DNA from: Candidatus Eremiobacterota bacterium
GTDB lineage: Bacteria > Vulcanimicrobiota > Vulcanimicrobiia > Vulcanimicrobiales > Vulcanimicrobiaceae
Assembly: GCA_019240525.1 (NCBI GenBank)
Contig: JAFAYE010000001.1
Coordinates: 1,709,300 to 1,773,299 of the forward strand
Reading direction: 5' to 3'
DNA length: 64,000 nucleotides
Shown here: positions 34,354 through 42,316 of the stretch, in pieces
Layout: each line of letters starts with the position of its first letter
Numbering within the stretch: position 1 is the stretch's first letter
The notes under the pieces: generated by a model
The model's database searches: none
The model's input: only the letters and a program-made list of their open reading frames with translations
What the model was told of the DNA's origin: nothing
Program-made: the position numbers and the translations under genes

Positions 34354-34449
34354 GATGCTCGGGACGACGCGGTTGCCATTCGGTTGCCGTCCCAGTTCAA
34401 AACCGGCCGCCGCGATCCGTTCAAGACGCTCTCCGAGCCGGTCGATGGC

Positions 34450-35520
34450 TTAAGGAAGTATCTTCGTGATATAGCCGTTCGCGAGACCGGCGCCCATGTA
34501 GACGCCGATGACCGTGCGTTCGTAGACTGAGTTGGCGCTAACGGGACCGATGACGGTAGCGGTGCCGGCGGTCCAGTTGCGAATCGGCAGAAAAAAGCCG
34601 TACTCGAGGGTTTTGTCTTTAAGATCGAAGTAGTCGCCGATAACGTTGTAGTTGCCGGGTCCGCCCGCTCCAGTGATCCCCTCGAAGTGGGTGAGGACTG
34701 ACTTCGGCCAATCGTAGACGAGCATTTTTGTCCCTGCGAGATTGCGGACGTATGCGTGCGTCCCTTTCTTGTCGGTGTAGCCGCCGGCGATAGCGACGGC
34801 GCTGCCGTTCATCCAAATGCCGTAAGCCGTCGAACTGACCGCGCCCGGAAATTCGAGCGTTGAAAACTTTGCCGTAGAGGAGTCGTAAATGAACGCGTGC
34901 CCAGAAATCGGATATGTGTTCGCTGGCATCATCGACGAATCTGACTTCACCGCATCGTAGTTGCCCACGGCCTTGTACGTCGCAGCACCGTAGTTGCTGT
35001 GAACGATCGTGTAGTTGCACGATTTGGGTGCGCATAGGCTTGCCGGCGCGTTAAGGGTGAGAAACTTGTTGGTTGTCGAGTCGTATACGAAGCCGTTGGC
35101 ATTCGTCTGTCCTTTTTTCTCGTAGCTGCCGACGAGTCGATATCCCGTCCGCGTGATCGCTGGGCCGTACACGCTGGTCTTAGCTGAGCGCGGATACTTA
35201 ATTGGCGTCCAGATGCCGGTTTTCCGATCGTACACGACGCCGAGATTCGACCCGTTCTTCTTGTCGATGAAGCCCGTGATGAGGTTGCCGCGGATACCCG
35301 TGAGTAGGGTACCGACGGCATTCGGAAACTGGCTGAGCGGAACGTCGAGCGTTTGCAGGACTGGCGCGTTCGCACCGTACCTAAAGAGGCCGGTCTGCGC
35401 CATTGAAGGCACGACGCCCAACCCTGCGGAGCGACCTCCGTTCGCGCAAGCGGTTAGCAGCGCGATCGAGATCGCTAACGTCGAAGTCCGCGCGGAGGCG
35501 GATGGACGCATAAAAGTCAT
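34450..35520 (-). CDS. Surface lipoprotein, repeat/beta-propeller type
   Basis: 356 residues starting MTFMRPSASARTSTLAISIA with a lipobox LLTACANGG. The mature chain has repeated beta units such as GNLITGFIDKKNGSNLGVVY, GYRLVGSYEKKGQTNANGFV and NYNVIGDYFDLKDKTLEYGF, each with a V/I-G-x-Y/F-x-D/K turn, like bacterial HAF-type or propeller repeats. No catalytic motif. Its 3' end meets the island's integration scar, so the terminal residues may have been altered. Confidence 0.75.
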   Translation of the reverse strand: MTFMRPSASARTSTLAISIALLTACANGGRSAGLGVVPSMAQTGLFRYGANAPVLQTLDVPLSQFPNAVGTLLTGIRGNLITGFIDKKNGSNLGVVYDRKTGIWTPIKYPRSAKTSVYGPAITRTGYRLVGSYEKKGQTNANGFVYDSTTNKFLTLNAPASLCAPKSCNYTIVHSNYGAATYKAVGNYDAVKSDSSMMPANTYPISGHAFIYDSSTAKFSTLEFPGAVSSTAYGIWMNGSAVAIAGGYTDKKGTHAYVRNLAGTKMLVYDWPKSVLTHFEGITGAGGPGNYNVIGDYFDLKDKTLEYGFFLPIRNWTAGTATVIGPVSANSVYERTVIGVYMGAGLANGYITKILP

Positions 35521-35759
35521 AACCTATCTCACGTTCTCGCATTTTCGGAACAAATCCCGGTGCACGCCGTGGTATCGACATCATTTCAACATCGACGGTC
35601 TTCGCGATTTGTTGCCTTGCATAGATTATGTTTATCGCCGTTAACGCGTTAACGACCCGATGAAGCAAGATCGCACGCCTAACCTTTACAGGTCAGCATG
35701 TCCGCGCTATGATTTTTGGGGCTGACAGCATCTATGTCAAACAGCCCGTTGGAGGACCT

Positions 35760-37076
35760 GTGAACTATCGCTTACCGATCGGGTTCGTCACACTTTTGAT
35801 CGCGGTCGCTGGCTGCAGCGGCGTCGCTAATCTTCCATCAGGGCCCGCCAATCAAACGGCGTTTTCCCCGGCGGTGCAGGTTTCCGGACGTACCGTTCAT
35901 TCGCATCCAGGCGGTTCGGCGAGCTTTCAGGTCGTCTACACGTTCCAGGACAGTGCCGACGGCGGAAGCCCCTTTGCCGGCGTGACCGTTGACAGTGCGG
36001 GAAACCTCTACGGCACGACGAGCTCGGGTGGCAGCGGTTACGGCACCGCCTTCGAGCTGAAGAATACGGCCAAAGGATATAAGTACGTCGTATTGCATAC
36101 GTTCGCCGGCGGCAGCGACGGCGCGGATCCCTACGCCCGCTTGATGCCGGGCGCCGGAGGGAAACTGTACGGGACTACCGTGAACGGTGGCGGCGGCGGA
36201 GCCGGAACGGTCTTTGAATTGCTGCCGGGCAAGGCGCCCCGTACCGAACGCGTGCTGTATGCTTTTACTCAGAGCGTCCAGGGCGCCAATCCGTCCGCCG
36301 GGGATCTGACGGTCGACTCAAACGGCGCAATCTACGGCACCACGCAATATGGCGGCGCGTACGGGCAGGGCGCCGTCTTCAAGTTGTCGGGAGCCGGTAA
36401 GGAAAAAGTCCTGTATAGCTTTGGTGCGAACTCAAACGACGGTACGCAGCCGTACGCCGGCGTCACCTTTGACCGCGCGGGAAACATTTACGGTACCACC
36501 GCACTCGGCGGCGAAGGTTACGGTACCGTCTTTGAGCTGACCCCTGCGAAGCGCGAATGGACCGAACAGATCCTCCACACGTTCGGGAACGTGAGCGACG
36601 GCGGGACTCCGTACGCCGGCCTGAGCTTCGATGCGCAAGGCAATCTCTTTGGCGCGACCACCCAAGGGCCGGGCAGCGGGGGAGGCACGTTTTTCGAACT
36701 AACGCCTTCGAACGGAAGCTGGTCGTTCAACACGATCTACAGTATGTCAGGATGGGGGATCTCGGGCGAATTCCGCACCGCTTACCTCGACCCGAGCGAC
36801 AACATCTTTGGGACCACTCATTGCGACGGTGTGTACAATTCCGGCTCGGTGTATGAGCTGCAGCGCTCGGGGGGCACCTACAACTACGTCGACCTGTACG
36901 ATTTCACGGGCGGAACCGACGGACAGTACGTTTTCAGCAATCCAGCGTTCGATTCGCACGGCAACATCTTCGGCACGACCAACGTGGGCGGTTCCGGGTA
37001 CGGGGTTGTTTGGGAAGTTCGAAGCAGCCCGCAAAACCGACGGACGCCACGTGTAATCTCGACTGCTCCGGGTTAA
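35760..37076 (+). CDS. Gloeo_Verruco-repeat beta-propeller lipoprotein
   Basis: 438 residues from GTG 35760, preferred over ATG 35709 because GGAGG lies just before it and the product then starts with a proper lipoprotein signal (FVTLLIAVAGCSG). Seven ~50-residue repeats follow, each with a G-N-L/I-Y/F-G-T-T core and a G-T-V/A-F-E-L end (for example DRAGNIYGTTALGGEGYGTV), the Gloeo_Verruco repeat of TIGR03803. Seven repeats fit one 7-bladed propeller. Likely outer-membrane or extracellular; ligand unknown. The last two blades are duplicated 2 kb downstream. Confidence 0.86.
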   Translation: MNYRLPIGFVTLLIAVAGCSGVANLPSGPANQTAFSPAVQVSGRTVHSHPGGSASFQVVYTFQDSADGGSPFAGVTVDSAGNLYGTTSSGGSGYGTAFELKNTAKGYKYVVLHTFAGGSDGADPYARLMPGAGGKLYGTTVNGGGGGAGTVFELLPGKAPRTERVLYAFTQSVQGANPSAGDLTVDSNGAIYGTTQYGGAYGQGAVFKLSGAGKEKVLYSFGANSNDGTQPYAGVTFDRAGNIYGTTALGGEGYGTVFELTPAKREWTEQILHTFGNVSDGGTPYAGLSFDAQGNLFGATTQGPGSGGGTFFELTPSNGSWSFNTIYSMSGWGISGEFRTAYLDPSDNIFGTTHCDGVYNSGSVYELQRSGGTYNYVDLYDFTGGTDGQYVFSNPAFDSHGNIFGTTNVGGSGYGVVWEVRSSPQNRRTPRVISTAPG

Positions 37077-37090
37077 ACGTCCATCGCCGG
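36718..37090. repeat. 373-bp segmental duplication, donor-side copy
   Basis: Covers blades 6-7, the stop codon and ~14 bp of 3' flank of the propeller gene. Direct repeat with 38722-39094, offset exactly 2004 bp throughout, with about nine substitutions and no indel. Confidence 0.9.
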
Positions 37091-37242
37091 GATCTCCTTA
37101 CGGCAGGCTACGATCCGCGGCGCAGCGCCGACTGTGAAACGCACACCGTAATCGCGGCTGTAGGCCTCGCATTCGGCTTTCGAGGGAGTTTCTGCGCGGT
37201 GTTTTGTCCGCCGACGACCAGAGGCGACCGTGCTTGGACCGA

Positions 37243-37262
37243 TTCGATTCCCGTTGACGCTA
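37243..37262 (+). other. Degenerate copy of the tRNA 3' end
   Basis: TTCGATTCCCGTTGACGCTA matches 34302-34321 with a single mismatch. No CCA follows. The surrounding 37091-37340 has no supportable gene. Probably a further att scar of the same integrase family. Confidence 0.45.
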
Positions 37263-37342
37263 TAAAACTCATAATGGGTGCCGACATCGGAAACCCGCAT
37301 TTTCGAGCCGAAGCACGTACCATTTAGGAAGTACAACGAAAA

Positions 37343-37640
37343 GTTCAAACGACGAACTACCCGCCGAGCTGTCAGAACTATGGCTTTTGCGTCGAAGAAG
37401 ACCTCGATATCGAGATGGTCGCCGCCGCCTGCCCCAAGTGCACGATCTATATGATCGAGGGCGCCAACTGCGGCGCGGTCGTGTGCGGCTTGGAGAACGC
37501 CGAAGTGACGGCTGTCAATCTCGTGCGACGATTATTAGCAACCGTTGGGAATGCCACACCACTCCACGTCATCAGCAGCGGCAGTGACGGCTCGTGCGGC
37601 AACGAGTATCTCTGCGAAGCCGGTGCACCGCACCGAACAA
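37343..37640 (+). pseudogene. Fragment of an S53 (sedolisin-like) peptidase gene
   Basis: Reads NYPPSCQNYGFCVEEDLDIE, then MVAAACPKCTIYMIEGAN, then a shift of frame gives ATIISNRWECH. The D-x-D/E-M-V-x-A-x-CPxCxIxxIE followed by G-A-x-I-I-S-N-S-W pattern is that of the Asp-bearing helix region of S53 peptidases. A second shift follows, and both the prodomain and the catalytic Ser region are missing. Clearly broken. Confidence 0.6.
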
Positions 37641-37723
37641 CTGCAGACCTATTCCGGTCCGGCCGGATGGGGAGCCCGAACGGTCAAGGTCTATTTAGTT
37701 CGCGCAAGAGCGGAACGTAAACG

Positions 37724-37756
37724 AAAGGCGGACGCTTAGCGGCGTCCGCCTTTTTT
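37724..37756 (+). terminator. Rho-independent terminator
   Basis: AGGCGGACGC, a 5-6 nt loop, GCGTCCGCCT followed by T6. A perfect 10-bp stem. It lies just upstream of the lipoprotein gene's leader and insulates it from read-through. Confidence 0.85.
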
Positions 37757-37895
37757 CGCGACGTACATCCGAAAGATACGACCGTCAACTACGCCCCGGC
37801 ACTCCAAATCGATCTCGAGAGCGCCTTGACTGGCCTTACTATAGAGTGCTAGGCTGCTTTCACGTAAACACCCGCCTAATCTTAGAGGAGGCCCA

Positions 37896-38405
37896 ATGTT
37901 GGAGAATGCGAAGCTTGTTGCCACCGTCGTGCTAATCGCCGCGCTTCAAGGTTGCGCGGGCACCGTCTTGCCCCGCGGGAGCGACGTGCCTGGCGGGCAG
38001 TCCGCGACGAAGCACGCGTCGTATGTCTTGGCGGTAGTCGCCGTCAACCCAGTAACGAAGAATTGCCCCCGAACGAAGTATCAATTTTGTATCGCAGTAA
38101 GCGCGTCGAATACGGGTCCTTATATCGAGTGGTCCGCGTGCAATGGCAGCGATTGCCCCCCAAGTCAAGCTATTGCGCCGAACAACGCATTTTATACGAA
38201 GAAGGGCCTTCCGCTGAAGCCCAACCGCCTCGTTTGGAACTCCTCCGGTGGCGCAAATCCCAGCTACATTTACATCGATGAAAAAAAGAAGCCCTACCCG
38301 AGCAGTCATGGTCATGTCAGGCTTGTAGGCCAAACTCAAGCATGCTATGTCAGCGATCCCAGCGATTGCAGCGCCTGGGTCACGTACGGGATAATGTTCC
38401 TCTAG
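37896..38405 (+). CDS. Small secreted lipoprotein (169 aa), Cys-rich
   Basis: AGAGGAGG precedes the ATG by a good distance. Signal MLENAKLVATVVLIAALQGC contains a lipobox (LQGC). The mature part has several Cys residues (KNCPRTKYQFCIAVS; SACNGSDCPPS; QACYVSDPSDCSAW) that could form disulfides in the periplasm or outside. No family recognised. Insulated by an upstream terminator and followed by a strong hairpin, so it is a single-gene unit. Confidence 0.75.
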   Translation: MLENAKLVATVVLIAALQGCAGTVLPRGSDVPGGQSATKHASYVLAVVAVNPVTKNCPRTKYQFCIAVSASNTGPYIEWSACNGSDCPPSQAIAPNNAFYTKKGLPLKPNRLVWNSSGGANPSYIYIDEKKKPYPSSHGHVRLVGQTQACYVSDPSDCSAWVTYGIMFL

Positions 38406-38428
38406 TATTTTCGAACTACAGCGCCTAA

Positions 38429-38459
38429 CGAGAACCTTCATTATTAAAATGAAGGTTCT
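38429..38459 (+). terminator. 12-bp hairpin after the lipoprotein gene
   Basis: GAGAACCTTCAT, loop TATTAAA, ATGAAGGTTCTC, a perfect 12-bp stem 24 nt after the stop. Only a short T-poor tail follows, so it may act as an mRNA 3' stabiliser or weak terminator. Confidence 0.6.
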
Positions 38460-38552
38460 CTGCTTCGACGCCGATCGGGGACTTGGCTACGCCCAACGAT
38501 GCCTGTCCTTCTCTATTCAGATACGTGAGGTGCCTCACGCTCCGCTCTTGAG

Positions 38553-39080
38553 GTGAACGTTAGCTCGACTGCGCTACCGATACGTTTTGTTCCGGTGACC
38601 GGCAGCGATTCCAACAGAGATCGTCTTGCTGCAGAACGAGAGTTCGAGGAACTCACCGCTGCACGAGAAGAGGTTAGTCCACGACGGTCTGGCACTCTGG
38701 TTTGCAGAGAACCTGATTGCAGCCGGTCGTTCAACACGATCTACAGTATGTCAGGATGGGGGATCTCGGGCGAGTTCCGCACCGCTTACCTCGACCCAAG
38801 CGACAATATCTTTGGGACCACTCATTGCGACGGTGTGTACAATTCCGGCTCGGTGTATGAGCTGCAGCGCTCGGGGAGCACCTACAACTACGTCGACCTG
38901 TACGATTTCACGGGCGGAACCGACGGACAGTACGTTTTCAGCAATCCGGCGTTCGATTCGCACGGCAACATCTTCGGCACGACCAACGTGGGCGCTTCCG
39001 GGTACGGAGTCGTTTGGGAAGTTCGAAGCAGCCCGCAAAACCGACGGACGCCACGTGTAATCTCGACTGCTCCGGGTTAA
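38553..39080 (+). pseudogene. Truncated propeller copy fused to unrelated 5' sequence
   Basis: The open frame begins with ~58 codons of unrelated sequence (ALPIRFVPVTGSDSNRDRLA...) and then joins the duplicated last two blades of the Gloeo_Verruco gene, ending at the same stop. It has no signal peptide and only two blades, so it is unlikely to be a functional propeller. The frame stays open, so expression is not excluded. Confidence 0.7.
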
Positions 39081-39094
39081 ACGCCCATCGCCGG
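38722..39094. repeat. 373-bp segmental duplication, downstream copy
   Basis: Second copy of 36718-37090. In the coding part I count eight differences, six synonymous and two changing residues (Gly to Ser, Gly to Ala). That bias suggests the copies diverged under protein-level constraint, for instance through a once-functional paralogue. Confidence 0.9.
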
Positions 39095-39206
39095 TTCTCG
39101 TTACAGGCTAACCGAGATTCAAAGGGACTAGCGGGGATTCAAAAACGCGAAAACCGGTACAAGAAGGGATTATCGGGTACTAGACGGGATGAGCCGGGAC
39201 TCATGT

Positions 39207-39229
39207 CATCCTGAGCTTGTCGAAGGATG
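39207..39229. repeat. REP-like palindromic element
   Basis: CATCCTGAGCTTGTCGAAGG plus ATG: the outer CATCCT/AGGATG pairs, with an inner TCGA-containing loop. This CCTGAGCTTGTCGAAGG element is widespread between genes in many bacterial genomes. Single copy here. Confidence 0.6.
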
Positions 39230-39264
39230 CGGATTCGAGTAAGCAGGTTCGCTTGCGCGTTGCA

Positions 39265-39978
39265 TCAAGCGCCCTCCGAGCCTTTGCGCGCATAAGCGCG
39301 AACTCGCTTCCAGAACTTCGACGAAACGATTCCAATCGCGGCGCTGATGAGAAGCGCAATCCCGACCGATGCCGACGCAATGACGTTCTGTTCTACCTTA
39401 GAGCTATGCGCTTTTGCGCCCGTTACGGCACAGAGTATGGCTAGAAGGCAGAGGAATGTGCCACCACCGATCGTCTCCCACAAAATTGGGCGAGTCCTCG
39501 CGCGAAGCATCTTCATCAGTACTGGATCTTGCACGAACTCTTCTTCTTGCTGCCTTATGTAGAGGGAACCAAGGGCCCACAGGAAGAGCATAGCTGAGAG
39601 CGCTCCAAGCCATGTGGGGACGCCCCAAATGATACCGTGATTTGCAAGTAGCTCAAGCACGCCAGTACCAAACAACAGCGCGGCATCTTCAATGTCTGGT
39701 ATCCACTGAGTCATGAGCGCGTCAGCCATAAAATGATTCCAGATGTAGATAAGCGTCCACAGCATTGTAGCGACTTGGACCCATTGAGTGACCGATAAAT
39801 GAGCGCCTTGGGAAAAAGCGATTGCAGCCAGATCCGTCAGTGCGACGCCCTGAATAATACTAAGCATTGTGAGATAGACACCCGTGAAGTTTTCGCTCAT
39901 TTTGCGAGCTAGTTCCGAGTGCTCCACCGGATTCGACGAAGCCTTTGGGATATCTCTGTCTGCAGGCACGATGACCAC
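39265..39978 (-). CDS. Hypothetical polytopic membrane protein
   Basis: 237 residues from GTG 39978 (AGGGA upstream). About six hydrophobic helices: YLTMLSIIQGVALTDLAAIA, VATMLWTLIYIWNHFMADAL, LGALSAMLFLWALGSLYI, GGTFLCLLAILCAVTGAKA and a final IASASVGIALLISAAIGIVS. The N- and C-termini are charged. No family recognised and no operon partner. Confidence 0.68.
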   Translation of the reverse strand: MVIVPADRDIPKASSNPVEHSELARKMSENFTGVYLTMLSIIQGVALTDLAAIAFSQGAHLSVTQWVQVATMLWTLIYIWNHFMADALMTQWIPDIEDAALLFGTGVLELLANHGIIWGVPTWLGALSAMLFLWALGSLYIRQQEEEFVQDPVLMKMLRARTRPILWETIGGGTFLCLLAILCAVTGAKAHSSKVEQNVIASASVGIALLISAAIGIVSSKFWKRVRAYARKGSEGA

Positions 39979-40108
39979 TATTTCCCTACTGGGTTAGCAT
40001 CGCCTCGGTGAAACGATAATGCCTGCACATATGTATCGACACAACGAATTCAGCGTGGTATCCGCGTCGAACGGTCGCGACTGTTAACGCTTATAGTCCG
40101 TTCGAGTA

Positions 40109-40486
40109 CTACTTGAGGCTTTTCAGGTATGCGACGATCGCAGCCGCATCGTCGTGATTGAAACGATATTGGGGCATTGGCGGCCGCGCTTGTTTCCCGC
40201 CAGGCAGCATACCGGACTGTAGGAATGTCGTCGCTGCTGCGCTGGAAAGTTGTGGAAGCCCGGCGATTTTCGGAGCAGCGTAGGCCACGGGCATTCCGGG
40301 CTTTAAAAAATCGAGCGCACCTCCTTGCAGTTGTTCGCCGTGACAGTCGGCGCACTTTCCGGCACTCATGACGAGATACTTGCCCCGCGCGACTGGATCG
40401 GTGATTCCCTGAGCGGAAGTGTTGAGAATCGTCATTCCAACGAGAGCGCACAGGGCGCCGATAAGTGGAATAGCCGTGACTCGCAT
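40109..40486 (-). CDS. Periplasmic class I c-type cytochrome
   Basis: 125 residues from ATG 40486, chosen over 40507 because GGAGGGAGG lies directly upstream. Signal sequence MRVTAIPLIGALCALVGMTI, haem site KCADCHGEQL (CxxCH) and a distal Met likely in ARPPMPQYRF. The ending DDAAAIVAYLKSLK is typical of short cytochrome c domains. It lies 59 bp downstream of a double cupredoxin gene on the same strand, so a copper-to-haem electron pathway is likely. Probably controlled by the divergent MarR protein. Confidence 0.86.
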   Translation of the reverse strand: MRVTAIPLIGALCALVGMTILNTSAQGITDPVARGKYLVMSAGKCADCHGEQLQGGALDFLKPGMPVAYAAPKIAGLPQLSSAAATTFLQSGMLPGGKQARPPMPQYRFNHDDAAAIVAYLKSLK

Positions 40487-40545
40487 AGCCCTCCCTCCTT
40501 CGCGCAAACAGCGCGAGCACCGATTCTAATAACTACGCTGTTCCA

Positions 40546-41508
40546 CTAGCGTACGCGAACCGTACCGATCATGTTCTCAGTATCGTCATGAAACAGGCAG
40601 TGGTACTTGTAAGTGCCGGCCTTAATGAAGGTCAAGCTGTAGCTTTGTCCCGGAAACAAGGGACCGGAGTTCGTTACCACTGTTCCGTCATACGTCGTTC
40701 CGCCGGACGGCGGCGAGAACGGAGGCAGATTCGGAAACGGCTGCCCGGCAATCCCGAGCGTCACTGTATGCGGAAAGTTGTTTGAAAGATTCGTCCAAGT
40801 TATCTTTGTGCCCACGGCGATGGTGACACTCTGATCGCTTTCCGATTTACTATCGAGGAAGCGCACTACCGTAGACGTCGAAGGCGGCCCCGTATTTAAG
40901 TTCGGAGCAATTCCGGCAGCAAGGTGTATTCCACCAGCTCGATAGGGGAACTCGTCGATCGACGCGGCGGCGTTCGCGAGGTCGCTCGCGATCATGGCGT
41001 GCGCCGCGCTCGTGTACTGCTGCTGGGCTCGCGGATAAGGCGCGCCGGCAGTCTGCACCGTGATACTTCCGACCATACCGCCCTTCAATCCGCCATGGAG
41101 CAGGCAGTAGTACTTGTACGCGCCGGTCTTCGGGAACCTTAGCGTGTAAGTGCCGCCAAGCAATTTGAATCCCGAACTCGTGTATGCGGAACCGTCGTAA
41201 ACAGATCCGCCCGCCGGCTTAGACACACTGGGATCGGTAGGTGGCGGCAGCGATTTACGATTTCCTAAGAATGTGACCGTGTGAGGCTCGCCCGCCGGGA
41301 AGTCCCAAGTTATGCTGTCTCCGGCATCGATGGTAATTGAGGTCGTGTAGAATTGCAAACCTTGATTTGCCTCTTTCGCGTTTGACGCGCCCGCCTGCAA
41401 TGTCCAAGTCATCGCCGGAGTCACCGGCGGAGTGGTGTTGGACGCGGATCCCGAGCATCCGGCGACGAACACAAATGCCAGGAGGGAAGCTGCATTCAGA
41501 ATTTTCAT
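40546..41508 (-). CDS. Double-domain cupredoxin (plastocyanin-like) lipoprotein
   Basis: 320 residues. Signal MKILNAASLLAFVFVAGC with a lipobox. Two type 1 copper domains, each with His...Cys-x3-His...Met. Domain 1 has GEPHTVTFLGN and YYCLLHGGLKGGM; domain 2 has NNFPHTVTLGI and YHCLFHDDTENM. Both ligand sets look complete, so two blue-copper sites are predicted on a membrane-tethered periplasmic protein. The next gene encodes a small cytochrome c, a natural partner. Expression probably responds to the MarR regulator read in the opposite direction. Confidence 0.88.
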   Translation of the reverse strand: MKILNAASLLAFVFVAGCSGSASNTTPPVTPAMTWTLQAGASNAKEANQGLQFYTTSITIDAGDSITWDFPAGEPHTVTFLGNRKSLPPPTDPSVSKPAGGSVYDGSAYTSSGFKLLGGTYTLRFPKTGAYKYYCLLHGGLKGGMVGSITVQTAGAPYPRAQQQYTSAAHAMIASDLANAAASIDEFPYRAGGIHLAAGIAPNLNTGPPSTSTVVRFLDSKSESDQSVTIAVGTKITWTNLSNNFPHTVTLGIAGQPFPNLPPFSPPSGGTTYDGTVVTNSGPLFPGQSYSLTFIKAGTYKYHCLFHDDTENMIGTVRVR

Positions 41509-41611
41509 AAAATTGTTCTCCGCGAATTAGGGGCCATCAAAGTTCACTGTCACTAACCGTCGGCCCGACAAACCCATATTCGAGGACCGCAACGTGTGGC
41601 CGAAGAACTAA

Positions 41612-41646
41612 TAAGGGTTCCTAACCATGTAGTAAGGTTACCTAAT
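41612..41646. promoter_or_regulatory. Two-site operator between cupredoxin and MarR genes
   Basis: Two near-identical sites, TAAGGGTTCCTAAC (from 41612) and TAAGGTTACCTAAT (from 41633), start exactly 21 bp apart, i.e. two helical turns on the same face. Each is nearly palindromic around its centre. Well placed to control both divergent promoters. Confidence 0.55.
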
Positions 41647-41667
41647 AATACGGCAAGGTGGTTTTCT

Positions 41668-42156
41668 TTGTCAAGGTCAAATCGCCCGCCCCGCCGGCGC
41701 CTGGCTCCGCCTCCCGATCCCGCGTCCCTCGGACGGCTCATCGGCCCTATCTATGCTTCCTTTGTGGGACAGATCACGGACCGGCTTCGCACCGAAACGC
41801 ACGGTCAGATTCGCGCCGCTCATTCGCCAATTTTCATTTACATTGAAGACGAAGGCAGTACGCTGACCGAGCTGGCCGCCAAGGCGCGTATGACGACACC
41901 GGCGATGAAAGAACTTATCGACGACGTGGAAGCTTCCGGGTATGTGGTCCGTTTGCCAAATCCGAAAGACCGTCGTTCAAAACTGATTTTTACGACCGAG
42001 CGCGGCGAGCGGATGATCGAACGAGGCCGCGCCATCATCGCTGAAATCGAAAAAGAGTGGGAGAGAATTCTGGGCAAACGCCGCTTCAAGGTATTAAAAG
42101 CTGACCTACAGCTCATTCTCGATTCTGAAAGGACGCGCGCAACCGAATCCGCGTGA
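41668..42156 (+). CDS. MarR-family transcriptional regulator
   Basis: 162 residues from TTG 41668, preferred because AAGGTGG lies 6 nt upstream; the longer GTG 41596 start would read through the operator repeats. The winged-helix core is FIYIEDEGSTLTELAAKARM, then TTPAMKELIDDVEASGYVVR, and the wing is LPNPKDRRSKLIFTTERGER, all standard MarR features. Probably an autoregulating repressor of the divergent copper/cytochrome pair; the inducer is unknown. Confidence 0.83.
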   Translation: MSRSNRPPRRRLAPPPDPASLGRLIGPIYASFVGQITDRLRTETHGQIRAAHSPIFIYIEDEGSTLTELAAKARMTTPAMKELIDDVEASGYVVRLPNPKDRRSKLIFTTERGERMIERGRAIIAEIEKEWERILGKRRFKVLKADLQLILDSERTRATESA

Positions 42157-42223
42157 CCGGCGAGCCTGCCGGCCCCGACGGCATAAGAGCGGATTGTGCG
42201 TCGCTATACTCAAAGACTTCGCG

Positions 42224-42307
42224 ATGAAACGGTTTGTAACAGTTCTCTTCGCCTTGATCTTAACGACGGCGGAGCGTGTGCCGGCTGATACAAGCCCAAG
42301 CTGCTAA
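42224..42307 (+). CDS. Short secreted peptide ORF or signal-peptide remnant (27 aa)
   Basis: ATG 42224 to TAA 42305-42307. MKRFVTVLFALILTTAERVP reads as a signal peptide followed by only seven residues (ADTSPSC). It ends 10 bp before the convergent UvrA-like stop. Either a truncated secreted protein gene or a small secreted peptide. Low confidence. Confidence 0.3.
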   Translation: MKRFVTVLFALILTTAERVPADTSPSC

Positions 42308-42316
42308 GCGGCAGCG

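Larger units (their letters stand above)
34195..34445 (-). pseudogene. C-terminal tail of a lost tRNA-targeting integrase
   Basis: The minus strand encodes a tail containing GNRMATASSRASKKACKHRL and then LVAPTGIEPTLGGSGCSRPL, the kind of C-terminal extension (VAPTGIEP) seen where tyrosine-recombinase genes run across a tRNA 3' end. It crosses the tRNA-like end at 34295-34324. No upstream catalytic domain remains; the neighbouring lipoprotein gene begins within a few bases. Confidence 0.45.

Noticed and set aside
37736-37924. 62-aa minus-strand ORF with protein-like end
   Set aside because: Its last codons form the terminator hairpin and it overlaps the lipoprotein start; no ribosome binding site.
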